NCBI RefSeq assembly: GCF_036227105.1 | Contig: NZ_CP109434.1 | Location: 5,241,001 to 5,305,000, forward strand | Direction: 5' to 3' | Source of the DNA: Amycolatopsis sp. NBC_01488 | GTDB taxonomy: Bacteria > Actinomycetota > Actinomycetes > Mycobacteriales > Pseudonocardiaceae | DNA length: 64,000 nucleotides | Part shown: positions 28,664 through 35,819 of the stretch, in pieces | Layout of the letters: every line of letters begins with the position of its first letter | Numbering within the stretch: position 1 is the stretch's first letter | Position numbers and translations under genes: made by a program | Notes under the pieces: model-generated | Told to the model about the DNA's origin: nothing | Database searches by the model: none | What the model saw: the letters and a program-made list of their open reading frames with translations, nothing else

Positions 28664-29718
28664 AGCTGGCGGAGGTCTACCTCGGCGCGATCGGCACGTA
28701 CGTGCCCGCGACCACCGGCGTCGAGGCGGCGATCGAGCAGGGGTGGCTGACCGCCGAGGACGCCGAGACGTCCGGCCTGACCGGCGCGGCCTGCGCCGGC
28801 GAGACCCCGGCGCCGGACATGGCGCTGTGGGCCGGGCAGGAGGCCGTGGCACGGGCGGGCGTCGACCCGGAGTCGCTGGACGTCCTGCTCTACGCCGACA
28901 ACTACCACTCGGGCCCGGACGGCTGGTTCCCCCAGTTCTGGCTGCAGCGGCACCTGGTCGGCGGTGACCTGCTGGCGGCGCAGCTGCGCCAGGGCTGCAA
29001 CGGCATGTTCGGCGCGCTGGAGCTGGCGGCGACGTACCTGATCGCCCGCGGCGGCGGGACGGCGATGACGGTCGCGTCGGACAACTCGACGTCCCCGCTG
29101 GTCAACCGCTGGCGCTGCCTGCGCCCGGACTTCGTCATCGGCGACGGCGCGACGGCGGTGGTGCTGAACACGACGGCCGGCTTCGCGCGGCTGAAGTCGG
29201 CGAGCTCGATCACCGTGCCCGAGCTGGAAGGCATGCACCGCGGCGACGAGCCGATGTTCCCGCCGGGCGCGACGATCGGCCGGTTCATGGACTTCGCCGA
29301 GCGCATCGACTTCTTCGGCTTCGAGCACCGCGACACGATGCTCCACAGTGGACTGAACCTGCTGAAGACGCGGTCGGAGCTGATCGACCGCGTGCTGGCC
29401 GAGGCGGGCATCGGGATCGACGCGGTCAGCCGCATCGCCTACAACCACGGCTCCCGCACGTACGTCGAGGACGGTCTGCTCGCGATGCTGGGCATCCCGC
29501 TGGAGAAGTCGAACTGGGACTTCGGGCGGGGGCTGGGTCACCTCGGCGCGAGTGACCAGGTGGCGGCGCTGGCGAACATGCTCGGGACGGGCCAGCTGGC
29601 GCCGGGGGACCACGTGCTGATGGTCGGGATCGCGCCGGGGGTCAGCGTGGCGGGTGCGGTGGTGGAGATCCTGGACGTTCCCGCGTGGGCGGCGCCGGTG
29701 GTGCCCCGGTCGAGCTGA
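28660..29718 (+). CDS. KAS III-like acyltransferase (CerJ/ChlB-type)
   Basis: 352 residues, thiolase fold related to FabH. Catalytic Cys is in LRQGCNGMFG (near residue 113). The His position is represented by YNHGS, and the canonical Asn of FabH (GNTS) is replaced in GLGHLGASDQ. Divergence of this kind is seen in KAS III homologues that transfer acyl groups to a hydroxyl or carrier protein instead of condensing (CerJ, ChlB3/ChlB6, DpsC families). Its coupling to a glycosyltransferase supports acylation of a sugar or of the aglycone. A starter-unit role cannot be excluded because the loading module is outside the window. Starts at the GTG overlapping the previous stop. Confidence 0.8.
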   Translation: MKLAEVYLGAIGTYVPATTGVEAAIEQGWLTAEDAETSGLTGAACAGETPAPDMALWAGQEAVARAGVDPESLDVLLYADNYHSGPDGWFPQFWLQRHLVGGDLLAAQLRQGCNGMFGALELAATYLIARGGGTAMTVASDNSTSPLVNRWRCLRPDFVIGDGATAVVLNTTAGFARLKSASSITVPELEGMHRGDEPMFPPGATIGRFMDFAERIDFFGFEHRDTMLHSGLNLLKTRSELIDRVLAEAGIGIDAVSRIAYNHGSRTYVEDGLLAMLGIPLEKSNWDFGRGLGHLGASDQVAALANMLGTGQLAPGDHVLMVGIAPGVSVAGAVVEILDVPAWAAPVVPRSS

Positions 29719-29815
29719 GCCGGCGGTTGCCTCCGCCGGACGCGCCGCGGTGATCACAGAGTCACCGCTGTCACACGGCAGCTGCTGTGCGTAGCAGGTG
29801 GAAACTTCCCAACAT

Positions 29816-29832
29816 CCAGTGAAGTTCACTGG
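29816..29832. promoter_or_regulatory. 17-bp palindrome of unknown role
   Basis: CCAGTGAAGTTCACTGG has perfect 8-bp arms around a single G. It lies in the 192-bp spacer downstream of the KAS III-like gene, in AT-richer surroundings. It could be an operator or half of a processing hairpin. No regulator can be assigned. Confidence 0.4.
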
Positions 29833-29850
29833 AACTCCCTGGAAACGCGA

Positions 29851-29886
29851 ATCAGGTGGGCTGAGGTCTCCCTCGGCCCACCTGAT
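29851..29886. terminator. Bidirectional terminator-like hairpin
   Basis: ATCAGGTGGGC pairs with GCCCACCTGAT, and an inner CTGAGG/CCTCGG stretch extends the stem to about 16-17 bp around a 4-nt loop. It lies between the convergent KAS III-like gene and the 48-codon gene, and can serve both strands. No long T-run, as is common in actinomycetes. Confidence 0.65.
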
Positions 29887-29910
29887 CCGGTTCGTCAACG
29901 GTGTGCGGGC

Positions 29911-30057
29911 TCAGCCGCCGCTGCCGCCGCCGTACGCACCGCCCAAAAGGCGGCTGCGGCGCTTGCGGTTCTTTTCGTCGTCGGCCTTGGCGTTGTCCGC
30001 CTTGCTGTCGGACGGCTGCTTCTTGGAATTGTCTTCCTTTTTTCCGAAGATACCCAC
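29911..30057 (-). CDS. Small basic/charged protein with Gly-rich tail (48 aa), function unknown
   Basis: GTG start preceded by AAGGAAGGGATGAGG. The product begins VGIFGKKEDNSKKQ, is rich in K, D, N and R, and ends RLLGGAYGGGSGG. Third positions are mostly G or C in this frame, which supports coding. It lies 3' of the PAS-LuxR gene on the same strand and ends just before a strong hairpin. I do not recognise the family. The charged front and Gly-rich end loosely recall a RiPP precursor, but no modifying enzyme is adjacent and nothing marks a cleavage site, so that is only a thought. The overlapping ATG frame at 30086 looks like a shadow. Confidence 0.5.
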   Translation of the reverse strand: MGIFGKKEDNSKKQPSDSKADNAKADDEKNRKRRSRLLGGAYGGGSGG

Positions 30058-30074
30058 TGTGCCTCATCCCTTCC

Positions 30075-30257
30075 TTACGCCGACCGCCGGGAGAAATCGA
30101 TCCCTGCCTTCGCAGGATAGCGCAGGGTACTGCTGAGCGCACCCTTCGCGACGCGCATTCGAGGGGATTTCCGGTGGGTTCCCGCCACGCGGGAAAAAGG
30201 GCCGGCGGGGTCGTCCGGGCCGGCGCCGGTGCCGGAGAACCCGGACATCGACCCCAA
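30075..30257 (-). CDS. Possible small ORF (60 aa), weakly supported
   Basis: Begins MGSMSGFSGTGAGPDDPAG. The first 18 codons have near-complete G/C third positions, later codons less so (about 80% overall). It lies between the PAS-LuxR gene and the 48-aa ORF. Its TAA stop overlaps the AAGGAAGG ribosome site of that ORF, an arrangement that would couple them. No family recognised; it may be noncoding leader or trailer. Confidence 0.25.
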   Translation of the reverse strand: MGSMSGFSGTGAGPDDPAGPFSRVAGTHRKSPRMRVAKGALSSTLRYPAKAGIDFSRRSA

Positions 30258-30290
30258 CCCGGGCGGCCCCGCCGGCCCCGGGAAACGCGA

Positions 30291-30983
30291 TCAGCGGATG
30301 TACTGCGGGGTGACCTTCGGCGGCCACTGGCCGATGCACAGGATGCCCTGCGAGTACGCCTTCGAGACCAGCGCCGAGCGGTTCGGCGACTTGAACTGCC
30401 GCAGCATCGCCCCGACGTGGTACTCGATGCCCTGCCGGCTCAGGTAGAGCTTCGAAGCCAGCTGCACGGTCGAAATCCCGGCGGCGACGCCCTCGAGCAC
30501 CTTCGCGTCCAGCTCGCTGAGGAGCTTGGTCTTCTCGATCGCCTGCCGCGAGGTCTCCGCCGCGCGGTCCGGCTTGATCAGCACGACGATCGTGGTGACC
30601 TGACCGGACTGGCTGCGCACCGCGATCCCGGTCAGCCCGCCCGAGAGCACCGGCTGCGCGGGCCGCACGCCCACCAGGCGCGCGCTGAAGCGGTCCCGGC
30701 GGCCTTCGTTCAGCCGCGCCAGCTGCTGGAGGGTGAACTGCTTGGCGCTCGGGTGCACGAAGTCCACAAAGCTCTGTCCGAAAACGTCGGACGCGGTGCG
30801 TCCCAGCTGACGGAGAAAATCGCCATTGGCTTCGATGACCCGGAGATCGGGACCCAGGTTCGCGATGCAGACGTCGGACATGTCGAAGGCGGGCACGTTC
30901 TGGTTCTGTCTTTCGGCGACGGCCGGGAGGCCGGGCGGCACCGCCGCCGGCCGCTCGGCCAAGGAATCGACACGCATGTTCAT
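30291..30983 (-). CDS. PAS-LuxR pathway-specific activator, PimM-like
   Basis: 230 residues from the ATG at 30983 (MNMRVDS; a second ATG at 30977 is possible). PAS domain at about 45-150 (DVCIANLGPDLRVIEANGDFLRQLGR, FVDFVHPS), then a C-terminal LuxR HTH (VASGISTVQLASKLYLSRQG-type core, read here as VAAGISTVQLASKLYLSRQG, then EYHVGAMLRQF). The size and order match PimM, AmphRIV and related activators of polyene and other macrolide clusters, which bind palindromic sites over the -35 box. Candidate sites lie at 27331, 33827 and 37098. The gene is transcribed alone, from a promoter about 214 nt upstream of the start. Confidence 0.92.
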   Translation of the reverse strand: MNMRVDSLAERPAAVPPGLPAVAERQNQNVPAFDMSDVCIANLGPDLRVIEANGDFLRQLGRTASDVFGQSFVDFVHPSAKQFTLQQLARLNEGRRDRFSARLVGVRPAQPVLSGGLTGIAVRSQSGQVTTIVVLIKPDRAAETSRQAIEKTKLLSELDAKVLEGVAAGISTVQLASKLYLSRQGIEYHVGAMLRQFKSPNRSALVSKAYSQGILCIGQWPPKVTPQYIR

Positions 30984-31370
30984 CGAGTTCGAACCCCCAG
31001 ATTCGTTTTCGAGGCATTGTCCACGGACAAAAGTGTCAACGACCCCCGAGCTCCCCTCAAGAGGGTCCACGGCACCTGTCCGGATGGGATCTTCACACCA
31101 CCCCAGCAGAAGACCTCGAGCCCTTCCCCAGAACGTCCTCGAGTCCACCCGCACAGATCCGCTTCGGTCCGTTTCGTTGGAAACAAACCAAATGACGTCT
31201 CGTACGCTAGCCAACGGGGTATGGCCCGTCAATGCCGGTGCGGGGGTTCGGCGCTAACACTGGGGTCCGCCCGGCCGGAGGTACGGCACCCCGGGGCGCA
31301 CCTTCGGTAGTGCGGTATCGGCGCGGCACCGCGCGTTCACGCTCCGCTCGCCGGCCGGTTCCCCGGCGGG
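30984..31370. other. Intergenic region: long leader and promoter of the PAS-LuxR gene; P450 3' end
   Basis: No convincing gene. 30984-31200 would be a leader of roughly 214 nt for the PAS-LuxR mRNA, containing moderately AT-rich sequence but no riboswitch I recognise. 31349-31368 holds a weak hairpin (CGCCGG/CCGGCG) just past the P450 stop codon. An in-frame upstream extension of the LuxR reading frame exists but lacks conserved sequence. Confidence 0.5.
31204..31232 (-). promoter_or_regulatory. Promoter of the PAS-LuxR gene
   Basis: On the minus strand TTGACG (31227-31232), a 17-bp spacer, then TAGCGT (31204-31209): a near-consensus housekeeping sigma promoter. Expected transcription start is about 31197, giving a long untranslated leader. 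Confidence 0.6.
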
Positions 31371-32555
31371 TCAGCGCACGGTCGTCGTGACCGGCAGCCG
31401 CTGGACGCCGAACACGCCGCCGGCGTGGAACGGGACCTCCGCACCCGGGGCGACCCGCAGGTGCTCGAACCGCTCGAACAGCAGCTCCAGGGCGACGCGG
31501 CCCTCGAGCCGCGCGAGCGGCGCACCCAGGCAGAAGTGGATGCCGTGCCCGAACGCGGCGTGCGCGTTCGGCGTGCGGTGGAGGTCGAACCGCGCGGGGC
31601 CGGCGAACTCGCGCTCGTCGTAGTTGGCCGACACGACCCAGGCCCAGACGATCGAGTCGGCGGGGATCACCGTGCCGGCCACCTCGACGTCCTCCGTGGT
31701 CACCCGGACCACCCGGGGGAACGGCGGCCGCAGCCGCAGCACCTCCTCGAGCAGCGGCTCCACCAGCGACGGGTCGGCCCGGACCCGCTCGTAGCCGCCG
31801 GGAGCGTCCTCCAGGCAGAGCAGGACGTTGCCGAGCAGCATCGTGGTGGTGACGTGCCCGGCGAGCAGCAGCAGCGCGGTGAAGTTGCCGACCTCCTCGT
31901 CGGTGAGCCGCTCGCCGTCGATCGACGACTCCACCAGGCGGGTCAGCAGGTCGTCACGCGGCTGGGCGCGCCGGTCGGCGATCTGGGCGTTCAGGTACGC
32001 CTCCATCTCCTCGATCGCGACGGCCAGCTTCTCGCCGGTGCTGGGGTCGTCCACCTGCAGCGCCATCAGCGCCTCGGCCCAGCCCCGGAACAGCGCGCGG
32101 TCCGTGGCGGGCACGCCGAGCAGCTCGGCGATGACGATCACCGGCAGCGGATAGGCCAGCACGTCGACCAGGTCGAACGCCGTCGCGTCCGGCTCGACGG
32201 CCGTGAGCAGCTCGCGGGTGACCTCGGTGATCCGGGGCTCGAGGTCGGCGACGACCTTCGGGGTGAACGCCTGGCTGACCAGGCGGCGCAGCTTCCGGTG
32301 CTCGGGCGGGTCGATGACCAGCAGCGTGCCCGGGGGCGCCTGGTCGCCGGGCGAGGTCAGGCGCGTCGTGTCCGAGGAGAACAGCCGCGCGTCGGTGCTG
32401 ACGCGTCGGACGTCGGCGGACCGGAACACGTGCCAGGCCCCGGCTTCGTCCTGCCAGACGGGCGTGTCGGCCCGCATCTTCTCCAGCCAGGCGAGCAGGG
32501 AAACCCCGCCGTCCGGGGCGATTTCCGGGGCAGCGGTCAGCTCGGTGGTGTCCAC
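31371..32555 (-). CDS. Cytochrome P450, probable polyketide-tailoring hydroxylase
   Basis: 394 residues; GTG start 18 bp after the upstream glycosyltransferase stop with AGGAGTGG as ribosome site. Heme-binding motif FGHGIHFCLG (Cys near 342), ExxR in EEVLRLRPP (near 271-274), and the I-helix segment LLAGHVTTT at 231-238. The I helix has Val where most P450s have Glu or Asp before the Thr; similar AGH[IV]TTT variants occur in macrolide-tailoring P450s. The intact heme Cys argues against it being an EryCII/DesVIII-type inactive partner for the DesVII-like glycosyltransferase. Likely hydroxylates or epoxidises the macrolide; ferredoxin partners are not in the window. Confidence 0.93.
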   Translation of the reverse strand: MDTTELTAAPEIAPDGGVSLLAWLEKMRADTPVWQDEAGAWHVFRSADVRRVSTDARLFSSDTTRLTSPGDQAPPGTLLVIDPPEHRKLRRLVSQAFTPKVVADLEPRITEVTRELLTAVEPDATAFDLVDVLAYPLPVIVIAELLGVPATDRALFRGWAEALMALQVDDPSTGEKLAVAIEEMEAYLNAQIADRRAQPRDDLLTRLVESSIDGERLTDEEVGNFTALLLLAGHVTTTMLLGNVLLCLEDAPGGYERVRADPSLVEPLLEEVLRLRPPFPRVVRVTTEDVEVAGTVIPADSIVWAWVVSANYDEREFAGPARFDLHRTPNAHAAFGHGIHFCLGAPLARLEGRVALELLFERFEHLRVAPGAEVPFHAGGVFGVQRLPVTTTVR

Positions 32556-32573
32556 GTCGAATCCACTCCTGGG

Positions 32574-33785
32574 TCAGGCGGTCAGTCGGGCCTCGACGCG
32601 GTCCGCGGCCGCCGCGGCGCCCCCGGCGTCGGTGATGTGCTCGCGCATCCGCGCCACGCGCTCGTGCGCGCCGGCGTCCTCGGCGAGGCCGGTGACGGCC
32701 GCCCGCAGCGACTCCGCGTCGACGTCGCCCGGGTCCACCCGGACGCCGAGGCCGAGCTCGGCCAGCCGGTCGGCGACGATCTCCTGCTCCAGCGTGCGGG
32801 GCACGACCACCGGCGGGACGCCCAGCGCGAGCGACTCCATGGTGCTGCCCATGCCGGCGTGCGAGACGAACCCGCTCGCCCGGCTCAGCACGGCCGGCTG
32901 CGGCACCCACGGGTGCAGCTCGAAGTTCGGCGGCACCGGGCCCAGCTCCGCGGGCGAGACCAGCCGGCCGATCGTCATCACGACGTGCCACGGCGACCCG
33001 GCGAACGCCTCGAGGCAGGAGGCGAAGAACTCGCGCTGGTGGTGGTAGCCGAAGCTGCCCATGGCGATCAGCAGCACCGGCCGGTCGTCCGGCGGGGCCC
33101 AGCCGTCCGCGCGGTCGCCGAGGCACGGCCCCACGAACGCGAACCCGTCGTCGAAGGTGTCGCCGCCGGGCTGGAACTCCCGCGGCAGGAACACGAGCTT
33201 GGTGTCCTCACGGGCTTCCGCGAACTCCGCGGCCGAAGTGCCGGGCAGGTGCTCGGCGAGCACGTCCCCGACCACCGACGCGGCCTTGGCCAGCGCGGGG
33301 TGGTCCGGGTCGGGCGCGGGGACCTTGCCCGCCATCGAGGCGTACGGCGAGAACCGCTCGTTCGCGACGAACGTCGAGCACATCAGCAGAGCGGGGATGG
33401 CCCACTTGCGCGCCAGCAGACGTCCGGTGGGGTAGCCGAAAGCGTCGTACAGGAAGACGTCCGGCCGGTCGTCTTCGAAGGCACCGAGCGCGGTCCGCAG
33501 CGGCGCGAAGCCTTCCAGCGCCTGGGCGAGCCCCGCTTCCGCGACGACGTCGCCGGTGATCTCCTCCGGGATCGCCACGGTGTCCCAGGACTTCGGCACG
33601 TGGGATGCGTACGGCAGCACGGTGGCACCGGTGGCGCGCACGGCGTCGGCGTACTGCTCGGCCACCACGTAGCTCACCCGGTGACCGCGCCGCACGAGCT
33701 CGGCGGCGACGGGCAGCGTCGGGTTGACGTGCCCGTGGGCGGGATAGGTGAGGAAGGCGAGGTGGCTTCCCGGCGGGGGAGTCAT
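32574..33785 (-). CDS. Macrolide-type glycosyltransferase (OleD/MGT-like)
   Basis: 403 residues from the ATG at 33785 (MTPPPGSHLAFLTYPAHGHVNP). GT-B fold with His in AHGHVNP, VLLIAMGSF, and donor motif VSHAGMGSTMESLALGVPPV; the usual acidic-Gln pair is changed to LEQE. First gene of a two-gene operon with the P450. A consensus-like promoter (TTGACT, 16 bp, TAGCTT) ends 7 nt before the ATG, so the mRNA is probably leaderless; an alternative ATG at 33824 would overlap the -35 region and is disfavoured. Substrate could be the aglycone, a sugar already attached, or a self-resistance glucosylation target. Confidence 0.9.
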   Translation of the reverse strand: MTPPPGSHLAFLTYPAHGHVNPTLPVAAELVRRGHRVSYVVAEQYADAVRATGATVLPYASHVPKSWDTVAIPEEITGDVVAEAGLAQALEGFAPLRTALGAFEDDRPDVFLYDAFGYPTGRLLARKWAIPALLMCSTFVANERFSPYASMAGKVPAPDPDHPALAKAASVVGDVLAEHLPGTSAAEFAEAREDTKLVFLPREFQPGGDTFDDGFAFVGPCLGDRADGWAPPDDRPVLLIAMGSFGYHHQREFFASCLEAFAGSPWHVVMTIGRLVSPAELGPVPPNFELHPWVPQPAVLSRASGFVSHAGMGSTMESLALGVPPVVVPRTLEQEIVADRLAELGLGVRVDPGDVDAESLRAAVTGLAEDAGAHERVARMREHITDAGGAAAAADRVEARLTA

Positions 33786-33792
33786 GCCTCGA

Positions 33793-33842
33793 AAGCTAGT
33801 CGGCCGCGGCGGGCAGTCAACCATGTCTAGGCGAACCCCTCG
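33793..33842 (-). promoter_or_regulatory. Promoter of glycosyltransferase-P450 operon with putative PimM-type operator 2
   Basis: Minus strand: TTGACT (33815-33820), 16-bp spacer, TAGCTT (33793-33798). Just upstream at 33827-33842 is CTAGGCGAACCCCTCG (plus strand), matching about 12 of 16 positions of the recalled PimM consensus. Placement next to the -35 box agrees with activator binding. The box could also serve the divergent ABC transporter genes. Confidence 0.55.
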
Positions 33843-33880
33843 GGTCGCGCGATGAGCAGGGAAAAGGGGATTCGCGGTGT

Positions 33881-33892
33881 GTTACCTGTAAC
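33881..33892. promoter_or_regulatory. Perfect 12-bp palindrome upstream of ABC transporter genes
   Basis: GTTACCTGTAAC, with 5-bp arms around CT, lies 34 bp before the transporter GTG. Size and shape suit a TetR- or GntR-family operator, but no such regulator is encoded nearby. Confidence 0.35.
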
Positions 33893-33926
33893 CATGCCCG
33901 ATCCCGTGCGGCGGAAGGAAGCGTCC

Positions 33927-34898
33927 GTGACCCTGTTCGTCGAAGCCGAGGGGATCACCAAGACCTTCGGCAAGGTCCGCGCGCTGGACGACGTCAGCCT
34001 GCAGGTGCCGCGCGGCACCGTGTGCGGGCTGCTGGGCCACAACGGCGCCGGCAAGACCACTTTGGTCAACGTGCTGACCACGCTCGTGACGCCGACTTCG
34101 GGCCGGGCGAGGGTCGCCGGGCTGGACGTCCAGCGCGACGCCGTCGCCCTGCGCAGCCGCATCGGGCTCACCGGCCAGTTCGCGTCGGTGGACGAGCAGC
34201 TTTCCGGCTTCCGCAACCTGATCCTGATCGCGCGCCTGCTCGGCGCGTCCACCAAGGCGGCCAAGGAGCGCGCGGACGAGCTGCTGACCGCGTTCGGCCT
34301 GCGCGACGCGGCCGGCCGCCCGGCGAAGACGTACTCCGGTGGCATGCGGCGACGGCTCGACCTGGCCGCCAGCCTGGTCGGCCACCCCGACGTGATCTTC
34401 CTCGACGAGCCGACGACGGGCCTCGACCCGGCCGCCCGGATCGCCATGTGGGAGATCGTGGAACAGCTCGTGCGCGACGGCTCGACCGTGCTGCTCACCA
34501 CCCAGATGCTCGACGAAGCCGACCGGCTCGCCGACAAGATCGTCGTGCTGGCACAGGGAAAGGTGATCGCCGCCGGGACCGCGGCCTCGCTCAAGGCGCA
34601 GGTCGGCAAGCGCACGGTCACCCTGACGCTGGCCGACCGGCCCGACGCCGAACGCGCCGCGGACGCGGTGCGCCGGACCGGGCTAGAGCCGCGCGAGTCC
34701 GGAGTGGACGAACTGGCCGGGCTCGCGCTGACGGTGCCGGTGGAGAAGTCCACCGACCTCGCGCGCGTGGTCCGGGCGCTCGACGACGTCGCGGTCGAGC
34801 CGGTCGAGCTGGCCCTGGTCGACCCGCGGCTCGACGACGTGTACCTCGCGCTCTCCGGCGCGCCGCGGGATCCCCACACCGAAACCGAGAGGCCCTGA
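33927..34898 (+). CDS. DrrA-like ABC transporter ATP-binding protein
   Basis: 323 residues from the GTG at 33927, chosen because GGAAGGAA lies 7 nt upstream; an ATG at 33894 would add 11 residues. Walker A GHNGAGKTTL, Q-loop TGQFASVDEQLSG, signature YSGGMRRRLDLA, Walker B VIFLDEPTTGLDP, and H-loop region replaced by TTQMLDEAD, all typical of the DrrA drug-exporter family. The C-terminal 90 residues form the DrrA-type accessory domain. With the membrane protein 4 bp downstream it makes a DrrAB-type exporter, probably for the cluster product and hence self-resistance. Confidence 0.93.
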   Translation: MTLFVEAEGITKTFGKVRALDDVSLQVPRGTVCGLLGHNGAGKTTLVNVLTTLVTPTSGRARVAGLDVQRDAVALRSRIGLTGQFASVDEQLSGFRNLILIARLLGASTKAAKERADELLTAFGLRDAAGRPAKTYSGGMRRRLDLAASLVGHPDVIFLDEPTTGLDPAARIAMWEIVEQLVRDGSTVLLTTQMLDEADRLADKIVVLAQGKVIAAGTAASLKAQVGKRTVTLTLADRPDAERAADAVRRTGLEPRESGVDELAGLALTVPVEKSTDLARVVRALDDVAVEPVELALVDPRLDDVYLALSGAPRDPHTETERP

Positions 34899-34902
34899 CC
34901 CG

Positions 34903-35745
34903 ATGAGCGTACCCACGGCACTGTCCCCCGCGGAGGAGTCCACAGTGGCCGGACCGGCCGGGCCGTGGCGCGGCACCACGGTGCCGATGCAGATCCTCAT
35001 CCTGACCGGCCGCTCGCTGCGGGCGGTCGTGGCGTCCCGGGCGCTGGTGCTGCTCGGCCTGCTGCAGCCGCTCATCGTGCTGATCCTGTTCAGCCAGGTG
35101 TTCGCGAGCCTGGCCGGTACCAGCTCGTTCCCGGCCGGGGTGTCCTACATCGACTACCTGATGCCCGCGGTGCTGGTGATGGGCTCGCTGTCGGTGGCGC
35201 TGCAGTCGGGCGTCGGCCTGCTCGACGACATGCGCAACGGCGTCGTGGCCCGCTTCCGCACGCTGCCGATCGCGTCGGCGTCGGTGCTGGTGGCGCGCAG
35301 CCTGGCGGACGTCGTGCGGCACGCGCTGCAGCTGGCGATCATGCTGGTGCTGGCGGCGACGCTGTTCGGGTTCTCACCCGGCGGCGGCTTCACCGGCGTG
35401 CTGCTGGCGTGGCTGATGTGCATCGCCGTGGGCTGGTCGCTCAGCTGGATGTTCATGGCCATCGGCGTGTGGATCACGAACGTCGAGGTGATGCAGGGCG
35501 TGACGTCGATGGTGATGTTCCCGCTCATGTTCGCGTCCTCGGCGTACGTCCCGCTGTCGTCGCTTCCGGCGTGGCTGCGCGCGGTGGCGACGGTGAACCC
35601 GCTGACGTACTCGGTCGACGCGTCGCGCAACCTGGCGCTGGGCAACCCGGTGGGGGCAGGGGGCCTGGCGGCGCTGGGCGCGGCGGGCCTGATCGGCCTC
35701 ACCGGCGCGATCGTCGCCACGCGGGGCTTCCGCCGCTCGGCCTGA
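34903..35745 (+). CDS. DrrB-like ABC transporter permease
   Basis: 280 residues with about six hydrophobic segments: near 45-70, 80-105, 130-160, 165-195, 200-225 and 250-275. ABC-2 type family, with the characteristic polar loop LLDDMRNGVVARFRTLPIASASVLVARSLAD and the MFPLMFASSAYVPLSSLPAWL segment of DrrB proteins. Starts 4 bp after the ATPase stop in the same operon. Pairs with the ATPase to form the exporter. Confidence 0.93.
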   Translation: MSVPTALSPAEESTVAGPAGPWRGTTVPMQILILTGRSLRAVVASRALVLLGLLQPLIVLILFSQVFASLAGTSSFPAGVSYIDYLMPAVLVMGSLSVALQSGVGLLDDMRNGVVARFRTLPIASASVLVARSLADVVRHALQLAIMLVLAATLFGFSPGGGFTGVLLAWLMCIAVGWSLSWMFMAIGVWITNVEVMQGVTSMVMFPLMFASSAYVPLSSLPAWLRAVATVNPLTYSVDASRNLALGNPVGAGGLAALGAAGLIGLTGAIVATRGFRRSA

Positions 35746-35757
35746 CCCTGCCACGGG

Positions 35758-35803
35758 GTCGTGAGTGAGAAACAGGGTTAGTACGCTGTTTCTCACTCAC
35801 GAC
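35758..35803. repeat. 46-bp palindromic element, copy 3; probable bidirectional terminator
   Basis: Third copy of the palindrome at 10206 and 25951, with the same 18-nt arm ends (GTCGTGAGTGAGAAACAG / its complement) and a divergent centre. It lies between the convergent permease and glycosyltransferase genes. Flanking sequence matches copy 1: GCCACGG before, and AGCCGCGGCAGACTGC after at 35804-35819. Confidence 0.85.
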
Positions 35804-35819
35804 AGCCGCGGCAGACTGC

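Noticed and set aside
30064..31017. Alternative long minus-strand frame over the PAS-LuxR gene and its neighbours
   Set aside because: Out of frame with the clear PAS and HTH motifs; low-complexity product.
31371..32555. P450 as the EryCII/DesVIII-like activator of the DesVII-like glycosyltransferase
   Set aside because: It retains FGHGIHFCLG with the heme Cys, which the inactive partners have lost, and it is not adjacent to that transferase.
33786..33824. ATG at 33824 as start of the glycosyltransferase
   Set aside because: It would place the -35/-10 promoter inside the gene and adds non-conserved residues; the ATG at 33785 fits the family N-terminus.
31425..33830. 801-codon plus-strand open frame opposite the P450 and glycosyltransferase
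   Set aside because: Shadow of two clearly recognisable minus-strand genes.
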